Positions 51,552-61,512 of a DNA stretch of 64,000 nt are shown piece by piece. Under the pieces are notes generated by a model. It did not search any database. It was not told the origin of the DNA and saw only the letters and a program-made list of their open reading frames with translations. Location of the stretch: positions 18,817,746 to 18,881,745 of the forward strand of contig CM055113.1 in assembly GCA_029204225.1 (NCBI GenBank). Reading direction: 5' to 3'. The position numbers and the translations under genes were made by a program. Numbering within the stretch: position 1 is the stretch's first letter; each line of letters opens with the position of its first letter. The DNA is from Diphasiastrum complanatum (Eukaryota; Streptophyta; Lycopodiopsida; Lycopodiales; Lycopodiaceae).

Positions 51552-52226
51552 GTACGTCAGAACAGTGATCTTGCTCCACTGATATTGCTCCTAAGAGAGA
51601 TAGTTCCTTTTGACAGAGAGTGTCTGTAATAGTTTCTCTAACATCACCTGTTTGTTCAATGCTTGAAGGATGTTTTTCTGCAGTGTGAGAGTAGATATTG
51701 TGCATGTGTTTTTCTGTCATTACGGTTTTTGTGGTACATAGGGTTAATTTAGTGAAGAGTTGTATGCATTGTCATCGTTGGTCGGTCAATGCTAGATTTC
51801 CTGGCACTTTACCCACCATGGAAATTTCATCTGATAGGCTATATTGTTGATCAGGTGATGCTAGATTTCCTGGCAGTTTACCCAACCTTGAAGTTTCATC
51901 GAAGTTAGAGAGGACCTAGTTTTCAAAGTCACTAGTGAAGGAATAGAATGCATACTTAATATATGTTCTTGTCTGAATGCAAATGAATGCCTCTTCATTC
52001 TAATTTTAAAGCCTAGTAAGAGAGCTGTTGAAATTGTCACGTCCACCTGATTGATCAAAATTGGTTCTTCTTGAATTGCCACATCTTCTTGGAAATCGGC
52101 GTCTACCATGGCCACCCTCAGCAATTGATTGATCTTAAGCCTAAGTTTTCTCTTCTTTGTTGCTCTTATATCAACAAGCCTCCTAATTCATCATAGGTGG
52201 ATACTGTGTTCACTGTTCCATGCAAG
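51552..52226. other. Start of intron 7
   Basis: No coding support after the read-through stop. Holds two copies of GATGCTAGATTTCCTGGCA-like sequence (near 51,790 and 51,857). Confidence 0.4.
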
Positions 52227-53546
52227 GTTGCATCCCGATTCGAATAGGTCGATTAGAACCGGCCGGTTTGAACCGATTCTTTGAGGTTCGAACCGCCAAG
52301 CCAGGTTCGAATCGGAAAACGGTTCGAACCTTTTTTTTTCCAATTCTTCAAAAAAAAAGTCAAATATTCACTGATAGTATAGATACTTAAATTTTATTAG
52401 CTGAACAATTTCAATCTTCCTCTAAATTTACAGATATCAGAATTCAGGATAATCAGATCTCTTGTGACGGTGTGCACTGTGACCTGTCGTATCAAGATTC
52501 AAAACAGAATTTACAGAAATTAGAATGACATTATGACCCAAGTTTAAGAGAACTGCAGTAAGTTGAAACTTGAAAGTTCAAAGTTGTAAGTTGTAAGTTG
52601 TAACTACTAACTTGTAACCATATCCTGGCCCAGTGGCCCCAGCCCCTACTACCCAGGTACAAGGATCTGCTAAGTGCTCACTTGACACTGGCAATTGCTT
52701 GCTAAGGAGACTCAGGACTGTGAGTGACAAGTGTGGAGTAAGTTGTAACGACTCACGAGTTGGAACTTGCCAGTGGCCACTTGGACGTTGCCGGTTGGAA
52801 CTCAAGGTTTAGAAATTAGGAGCTTGGAGTATAACTGAAATTTGAGCTCAGAGGCTAGAGCTGAATCCTGATAATAGACTATAGTTATTAGTGACCACTG
52901 ACTACTTAGTACTAAGTTCTAACTACTAACTAGTGAGTCGTGACCACGGTCCACTTACTAGTCTGATACATACTACAGTGATCACTGATCAGTGATATGG
53001 ATAATGGCAGGCTGCAGCTACTAGCTAGGTACTAGGTAGAGTCTAGAGTCTAGACCCGGGACCATACTACGTAGTATGTAGGTACTAGGTACTAGGACTG
53101 TAGATTGTAAATTGTAATTTTGTTTCAAAGTTGAAAGTTGAAGTTCAAACTTATTTGCAAATTGCAATGTCGAGATCGGAGAAAAGAATAAACAAGAAGG
53201 TTATGACAATGTTTGAGAAAGCCAAAAAAATTTAGGTTAGAAACTTAGATCTTCAGGAATCAGAAACTTGAAACTTGAGACTAGAATTCTAGAATCCATA
53301 ATATATCATGATTCATGAATCATAACATAAATGATAATAGTAAATACATATGCCCTCATGAGTCCGGTCACCAATGTAATGGGCGATGTGTCTGATGATA
53401 AATCATGATGTGTACATACTACACTGTAAACAACTCAAGAGTCAATGCTCATCTAGTGACATGAACATCTACAGACTAGTAACTACAATGATCTAATGTA
53501 CAATCATCTGACATCAATGAGCACTGAGCAGGCTGCAGTGAGCACT

Positions 53547-56500
53547 CTAAGCTCTCCTACGCCTAAGTCTCCTCCCACTCGTTGGTGCTGTGGAGCCTGC
53601 TGTGGCCTCTCGAGTGGTAGGCTCAACTGCGAAATCCTCAACAGAGGAAGAGGTATGATGCCCCTCATCCTCATCCCCGCCCTCCTCGGACTCCTCATCC
53701 TCATACTCCTCCTCCTCTGAGGACTCTGACCTTGACGATGCCTCAGACTCAGACTCAGACTCGTCCTCGGGGCTATGAGCACGGGAGCTGCTACCCTCTC
53801 CTACCCTCCTCCTACGCTCTGCTCGAGTGACAGGTCCTGCACAGTGCACACAAAGAGGGACAAACGTGTTTTTGCCTGCAAATTAGTAAATTACGATAAT
53901 TAGTAACTTTGAACTTCGAAAAGTTAATTCAAGACCTTAGACAATTCTAATTTCTCACCTGCACTCTGCATGGCCTCCTCATGGAGGAATGCGTACATGT
54001 TCTCCTTTGACTGGTCTCTCGGTGGCAACTCTGGAACCTTTGCCACATCGATTAGATCGGGATTAACCTACGCACATGTCACAATGCACATTGAAATCAA
54101 GACAAAATTTGGAGGGCCGAGTCCCGACAAACGTTTAAATTTAGCTACAGTCCTGAGTCTAGTATTTACTTAGTACTATTATGTATGATCTATTTAGTAT
54201 CTACTGAGTCCTGACTGCCAACTGGGTCCTGCCACCTGGGATGATGGATCACATGTTAAATTTAGAAATCATAATTTATGGCTTACAAGTTACCTGGATA
54301 GGCTCTGCGGTGGTCTGGAGTCTACCCAAAAGTCTCAAGTTGGCGTGTACGTACACCAACCTCTCCAACTGTGCTGATGATAGTTGATACCTCTTCTTCG
54401 TGTGAATCATGACTCCAGTTCCTCTCACAAGCGACTGCAGTGCAGTCCTGTGAGAGAATCCTGATGGCAAGGCGACGCAATTTGGGGACATGAACCCCAA
54501 ACTTCGACCACCATGACATGGGACGTAGCTGGCCTGAATCACAGTTCAAGGGGCAGTTAGTACTTACTACTAGCAAGTTGCAACCAAGTTCCAAGTTCCA
54601 ACAAGTTACAATATGATTGACTAACTGTGCAGTGAAATGTGAAGTAACAAGTTTAAACTGCAATGGACCATGCCACATGGTCAGTTTATTACCCTCTCTC
54701 AAAAGCGCCGGGCCAGTGGCGAACTCCAAGGTCTCCAGCCTGAAAATCTGAAGCTCATCCAGCAGGTTATCCTGCTCGCGTACATCAGAATAAACTTGGG
54801 AGATATAGGCATTCCAGCCATCCCTGAGCTCCCTATCTGTGAACTGCTCCTCATTCCTCCAAAGTGGACGGAGTATGTGGGCCATGGCATGCAGGGGCCT
54901 ATGAAACCACTCCCACCTGCTCAACCAAAGGAGCCGGACCTCCGCAAGCCTGCAAGAATCAAGATTGAAGACACAGTAATAATTATACAATATAGTACAA
55001 TGTACATGATAGTACATAATACTGCATACTACTCTCTACATACTACATTTGAAATTTGAATCTTGATATACCTCTATGGGCTAATGGTTGTGCAAAGCCT
55101 CAATAGCTCGCCCAGCCTGTCCATGAACTCATACAAGAGGCCCAATGTGCAGCCCTCTCGATCTGTAAGGCGGCGCAGGACAGTGTAGATGGGCTATAGG
55201 CCCACCACAATGGATCGAGCCTCATCTCAAAATGGTGAATACATAACGGTCCGCTTGAATCTCTTACTCTTGGGCTCCTGTGACGGCCTCCACTGCGCCC
55301 AGTCAACGGCAACAACCATCTGCCCCAAGCCCTGATGAACTTTCAGCAGTCGTTCCAGGACCAGGAACATAAATGCAAACCTGCATAGGGCACATTGCAC
55401 AAGTGACAAATTCTAAGTTCTAACTTCTGACAAGAGTCAAGACAATACATGTCACATGCACCATTGCATGAAGTATTTACCACTACTAACTAAACAGTAA
55501 ATACTTACCAACAGTCTACAAAAGCGCATTCAAGAATCAAATTTGAGTTGCAACTTGCAACTTGCATACTTGGTGGGGGCAGGTTTCAAGACATCCAAGG
55601 TGGACTGTCTCTTCAACATGGCTAGGACCCTAGGCTTCTTCGTGACAAATCTCACCAAGAACCGTGCAGTACGCACCACCTCCGCAATCCATGGAATCTT
55701 GGCCACATCCTCGACCAACAACTCCAGGCAGTGTGCAGCACAAGGTGTCCAAAAGATGTGGGGGTAGGTCTCATTAACGAGCCTACCCATGGAGACGCAG
55801 TTTGACGCATTATCTGTGACCACCTGCACAACCACACAATGAAATGTGCATGACTTTGGAATTCCGAATTCAAGACTCAAGTGCTCAGTGGCAAATGCTT
55901 AGTGAACCATAATCCATTGTTAATCAATCCAAAATCGCCATTGAACAATGAACATTCAACATTGACATTTACAAATTAGTAATTACCTAATACCATTTAA
56001 CATTATAGGTAAACCGTAAATACTAAATTGTAATAAGTATAATATATATACCTGTACAACGTGCTGTGGTCCGACCTCCTCAATGGTAGCTCGAATATGT
56101 GAGAACATGTAGTCGCCTGTGACTGCCTCCCCAGAGGTGTCGATGGATCTGAGAAACATCGTCCCCATGCACGAAGACACTAGGATATTCAATATGTGGC
56201 GCCTCCTCGTATCGCTCCAACCATCAGATATGATGGTGCAACCATACCTAGTTGAAAGTTCACAGGTGACAAGTCAGTGGACCGTGGTCACGACTCACAT
56301 TGCATTGTTGTAGTGTTGCACAAGTTACAGGTGACAGAACAAGATGATAGATCCAAGAGGATAGATCTTAAATTGTAATTCAAATTTCATGGCAAATTCC
56401 AATGATAAATGATCATTTGAATATTGACAAATTACAATCATGATTCATGATTCATGATTAAACATAAATAGCTCGCTGCAATTAACAAGTAATAAGTATG

Positions 56501-57612
56501 CATTGTGGCATGCCGCATGTGCACTGCCAGTGGCCACCACATGGCACAATGTATGAAAAGTTAAAACTTAATGTACAAATTACAATGTACATACTTATTA
56601 CTACATAATACATAATACATAATACATATCAATGATCTCAGATCAATCATCATAAAGTCTTTAAAGTTTAGAGTGCATAAAGTTAAAAGCAAGTAGGACG
56701 TACTGGGCCCATGCCTTCCTGAGAGGCTCTAGCTTTTGGTCAACAGAAGCCCGCTCATCAACAAGCCCCTTCGTTCTCAGGTGCTCGCAAGATGGCCCCT
56801 GCCACACCTGCCCAATCGCACTCACCGCACTCATCACCCTCCTCCATGCCGGGGTCCTAGCCAGATGAAATGGTATATCGCAGATGTAGAACAACTGTCC
56901 AACGACAACCTCTGCCTCTGCCATGGCTCTGGGAGCGAAGCTGGACACATAGTACTCCCTACCCCCCATTTGTGTCGTGCGGCCCCGTCTACCTCTCCCT
57001 CTCTCAGGTGGATGATGTGGTGCCGGTATGGTCATGGCTGGAGGTGGTGTTGAAGATCCTGCACCAGAAGGCGGGCAGGCCGGGTACTAGGCCCTGCCTC
57101 ATCTGCAGCTCTGTCCTCTGGGCCATGGGAAGCGAGGGGTGAGGGGATGGCAACTGGGGGGCGTGATGTGGTGGCCTCTGGGTGTGTTGCCGTGACTGCA
57201 TCTCGATCTGCCAAAAAAGACAAATTTGAAATTACAATACAATTTAGAAATTAGATGATCAATGAAATTGAAACTTCAAACTTGATGTATCATGTGAGTC
57301 AAAACTTAACTTGATCAATGTTTGAACTTTGAAGTGTAAGAGTCTTAGAGTTGAATGTTTACCTCTTGGTTTGGGCCCCATTCACGAAGGGCCAACCTCC
57401 TCCGATGCGATAGGAGTGAGTAGCGTGTCAGGAGCATGCATGCAAGGGGCAATCTCGTACCCCCTCATACGTAACAAATGTGCCCTGATGCGTGTGGGCT
57501 CTCCAGTGTAAGACTGGTGACAGTATCTGCAAGTCCATCTCTTCGTGCCCAATGTGCCATAGGCCGCAACGATGGTGACGTGAGCCCACAAGGGATCCCT
57601 ATCTCTCGGCAT
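53547..57612 (-). pseudogene. BED-finger hAT transposase of element C
   Basis: In minus-strand sense: MPRDRDPLWAHVTIV at 57,612; BED finger WTCRYCHQSYTGEPTRIRAH; (57,000-56,700) EAEVVVGQLFYICDIPFHLA; DUF659 in two blocks (YGCTIISDGWSDTRRRHILN at 56,240 and VVTDNASNCVSMGRLVNE at 55,820); RFAFMFLVLERLLKVHQG at 55,390; REGCTLGLLYEFMDRLGELL at 55,150; SRWEWFHRPLHAMAHILRPL at 54,920; dimerisation block QDCTAVACERNWSHDSH at 54,430; an acidic tail (53,840-53,640). Exon order matches element B. TGA stops occur in the first two exons (CCTTCG-TGA near 57,385; CAGCCA-TGA near 57,030). A relative of A/B from an older insertion. Confidence 0.8.
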
Positions 57613-57636
57613 GGTGGCCCTCTCTCTCTCTCTCTG

Positions 57637-57717
<81 letters not shown>
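57613..57717. repeat. (TC)n/(AC)n compound microsatellite
   Basis: CTCTCTCT words passing into about 32 AC units, directly upstream of the start codon of transposase C (minus strand). Confidence 0.95.
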
Positions 57718-57719
<2 letters not shown>

Positions 57720-57720
57720 G

Positions 57721-59744
57721 ATTTCTCTAAGTTTCAAGTTCTAACTAGACTCTAGTAACTACTAACTCGGACTAACTCGTAAGTTCTAACTTCTAACTTC
57801 TAACTAATTAGCTACCCAGGTCCCACACCCCTCTCACAATGCCCACTGCCCAGGCCCCACATTGAACCCCATCAAGATTCAACACATAGTGCACACAATG
57901 TCACACACACACAAAATATCACACAGTGCTGAGTGCACACACACTGACACACACAAACACACACACACAGTGCACACACACAATCTTAGTGTTCAAGCCT
58001 CACACAAATTGATATTTGAATCAGTGTCTATAAGTAGTAGAGTAAAAGGTCAAAGGTTACTAATTCCATTTTGATTGGAATAGAAGTAAGTTTGATTAGA
58101 ATTTAAGTCTGAGAGTTCTGTATTTGATCAACCTAATCTTAGTTTTAGTACTAGGATTAGAGAGGGGTTGATTGAGTGGTAGAAATTATGTAATTGGAGG
58201 TAAGATGGATTGGAAAACTACTGAGAGTGAATTTTATTCGTCTTAGAGATTTTTTCCGGATATGTTATTTACTCATGAGAAATAGAAAATATTTTGTAGC
58301 TGAGTTACAAGATCTCAGTGAGATATGTGAGTAACATATGTGGGTTCTGGAGGAATCTGCTAGGTAAGAATGTGTTTATGTACTGGATCATAGTGAGATT
58401 ATTCTCATATGTGCACGATTAATCTTGTCTGAATCTACTGTGCAATCCTAGTTACTAAGGTTAACTGGTGCACTTAACCTAGTCGGTGAACATGAACATA
58501 TGATCAAGTATTGTTTTGACAGATACTTGCAGAGTTAACAAATATTTGTATGGAAGATTTATGGATTAACTTATAAATGATTTGGCTAAGAATCTAAATG
58601 TGGTGTCATACTAGTATAATTGAATTCTTCACCTAGACATTTGAGATTTCTAAATTATTGGCAATTAACTTGAGTAGTCGATTACTCCAGGATGAAGTCT
58701 ATTGGTAAAACGATCAGTGTGATGTGGATTCACTGGGAACTGATGGTTTTTGAATTATATGGCTTGTAAGACGCATGATTAGTGAATCATTTTGGTTCAT
58801 TAGTTAAAATTATGTGCATTGGATATACAGTATTCTTGGGATAGAGTACTCCTTAGTTAAGGAATAGACTCAGCTCATTTAGTAATTGTATCCCAGAGAG
58901 CTCAATTGGATAACGAATCTTAATGAATCCAAGAATAATAACTGAATTGATTTTCAGCAGGACTTTGGGTATCTAGATGTGATTCTGGATTGTAATCTAA
59001 AGTTTTTGTAGTTGAAGATGATTGTCATTTTGGTATGCGTTCAGTCTTTAATTACCAGCTGGTTATAGAACTTGAATCTTGCACTTCAGTTAAAGAATCA
59101 TGATTTGGAAGTATTACTAAATCTAGTATTTTCTTAATGGAAAGATTTTGGAATGACTCTTACTTTTCTTGGGTTATGTTAGACATATACTCCAGTATTC
59201 TGTAAATGATTAAGTATGGTTTGGGTTTCAGGAAATTATGATTGACGAATCATATGAATCTAAGTATTTATGGTTGACGAATCATAAATAGATACTTAAT
59301 TATTGTCTGAGGATTATAAGAAATGGTGATGATTCTTAAGTGTGATGATTAATTCTTGATCTATTTTTTGAGTAAGAATTAAAATCAGTGTTTTCAATCT
59401 CTCTACTCCAGTATTTTATTTGAGAATCTATGGATCTCACAGATATTCTCACAAGATAAGTATTTTATTTGTGGAGAATTTAATTTATCTAGTGGATGTT
59501 ATTCTGCTACACTTTATGGTCTGTAGATGCTTGAGTACAGTTCTTCATTTGATTGGATCTTCAATTATCATAGGAGACAAACAAGCCTATTAAGATGAAT
59601 GAATGCTATTTTCTTGCATTTGGTGTTAGAAACAGAGCATTTAACTCAAAGGAGTATTTGGGATACTCAAGTTAAAGGAATTCTTGTAATTCTTTCCTGT
59701 TTAAGAGAGCTTCTAAGGATAGAAGCAGTTTAAAGAGGGAAGAA
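57721..59744. other. AT-rich non-coding stretch ending in a polypurine tract
   Basis: 57,895-57,980 has interrupted ACAC repeats. The rest lacks coding frames; a near-palindromic GATTGACGAATCAT word occurs twice at about 59,240-59,285. It ends TTTAAAGAGGGAAGAA, a polypurine tract placed as if for the LTR at 59,745, so part may be the 3' non-coding region of a gypsy element. Confidence 0.5.
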
Positions 59745-60617
59745 TGTTATGTCCATGGCCAATAAGTAGTATTCAGTATACTCCTAGCCTTGGATACACG
59801 GTACTTCAGTAAATCAAGCTGTTAGTTATGCCACGTCATATTGGATGTGACCCGAAAGTAACTAATATCTTTGTGAGGCCCAGAACATAGTAAATGGAGT
59901 TTAGACAAGGTATGAGACAGTGTATGCATGTGTAGAGTTATCAATAGCAATTTTATGAATAGTTGGTCCATGCTTAGGACTCTATTCTAGGTGAATCTAT
60001 GTATAGGGAACTTAGGGCTATGCATGGCTATGTGCCTAGGTTGCTTTTGGCTCTATATATTGAGGCCAAACTCGCCCTACTTCTCATTGTGATCATTGAT
60101 TCATTGCCAGGGTTTCACTCTACCTTCATGCTTCTTATTCATTGGCTTGGGGGTGAAGCTTCTAGAGTTGATTGGTTGCTTCTACTTGGTTGGGTGGTTG
60201 CTCCGTAGTGTGTTTTCCATTGTGTTTTGTCTAGTAAGTAGGATCTTGAGGGAGCTTCCTGTTACGAGCTCGTAACCAGTGCCGAACCCTAGAGAACACA
60301 GATAGGTCAGATACCACAGTCAGGGTCGTGTCCAGCGTACATGACCAACAGGGCAAGACAGTGTGAGTAGTGTGCCCCAGCACGGTCCATAGCCATGGCG
60401 GGCCTAACACAGCCTAGGGACCCTGTCAGCAGGATAGGGCCCCCAGTTGGGTCCCGACGTGCAGTCGGCCACGTCAGTGCCACGTGGCCGACACTTGGCA
60501 GTAGCATGCTACCAGTCCTCACACTGGGCTAGGAGGGGCTTACTCTATATCAGGGAGTAGGCAAGGTTGGGTGGATCAATTAGTGTTTGCCCTACTGTGG
60601 TGTTAGGATCTATTACA
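59745..60617 (+). repeat. Gypsy LTR, about 873 bp
   Basis: Starts TGTTATGTCCATGG after a polypurine tract and ends ...GGATCTATTACA one base before a PBS. It holds a CTATATATTGAGG TATA-like site at about 60,052. It serves as the 5' LTR of the gag-pol frame to the right. Confidence 0.75.
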
Positions 60618-60618
60618 C

Positions 60619-60630
60619 TGGTATCAGAGC
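60619..60630 (+). other. Primer-binding site (initiator-Met tRNA)
   Basis: TGGTATCAGAGC, perfect, one base after the LTR end. Confidence 0.88.
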
Positions 60631-61512
60631 CATCTCCATCCTAGGGAGTTCAGGAGCAACAGTAGAGAAAGCTATCAGAAGATAGGAAAGATCTGGGAGA
60701 TTCTCAGAAAAGAATAGAGGAGGAAAATCGCTGTAGGATCAGCTTTCTAATCCTCCAATTTGCTGGATTTCTCAGTAGTTTGGAAGCATATCTTTTACAA
60801 TAGCTTCAGCGCTGAAAAATCAGTTTCCCTCTCTGATTTTCGAGTGTAGATCACTATGATCTGAGCGGAAATTCAAGAGGAAGGGAAGAGCAGGTCCATC
60901 GCTGTATAGTCAGCCCTCAAATCTGAGTTTCGTATGAAGTTCTGAGTAGATTAGAAGGAGTTCTGATCTGAAATATTGTAGCAGGGCCAGCGCTGGACAG
61001 TAGGGTAGAAATCTCAGAATTTAACCCTGTTTTTCAGAAGTTTTTCAGGAGTCTGAGTTTCAGACTTGCTTGCTACAGACCAGCGACCTACAGGTTGAGA
61101 GTAAATCAGAGAATCAAGGTGATTTCAGAGCTGTAAATTGGACAAATCGGGCCAGACAGGTTGCTGACCAACCAGCGAGGGCAGGGACTTCAAAAATTCC
61201 GGATTTCTTTTTGTAAACTTCCGGTTTTTACTCGGTTTGTTGGAGCCCCACACCTCAAATCAGATCAGTCAGCTACTCAACTCAAGAACCGGGAAATTTG
61301 GCACCGTTTTGAAGCTTCAAACTGGCATTTTCCGGGACAGCAGGTCTGAAATCTTGGGGAAAAGAGCTGAAAGGGTTCCTCTTCATAATCTCTTTGGAAG
61401 TACAGTCCTCAGAAACAGCTAAGTCATCTTTCCTTTCCCTTGTACAGTTGTAAATTAGTCTTTTAGACTTTTTTCCTTCAGAAGTTAAGGTAGCTCTCTT
61501 TCAGTTTCGAAG
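60631..61512 (+). other. Gypsy leader, non-coding
   Basis: About 880 bp between PBS and gag start with small upstream frames. CCATCGCTGTATAG and CCAGCGCTGGACAG near 60,897 and 60,978 recall the motif at 3,300-3,450. The packaging signal would be expected here (inference). Confidence 0.5.

Larger units (their letters stand above)
52227..57720 (-). mobile_element. hAT element C, decayed
   Basis: The left end region (52,230-52,335) carries CATCCCGATTCGAAT and repeated GGTTCGAAC/GGTTTGAACC words, like a hAT subterminal array. The transposase lies on the minus strand from 57,612 to 53,547. The opposite end could not be found, so limits are approximate. 52,340-53,500 is AT-rich with short reiterated words (GTAAGTTGTAAGTTG; CATACTACGTAGTATG palindrome at 53,063). 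Confidence 0.65.

Noticed and set aside
53063-53078. Perfect 16-bp palindrome CATACTACGTAGTATG
   Set aside because: It is embedded in low-complexity TAGTACTAGG words inside element C, where such palindromes are expected by chance.
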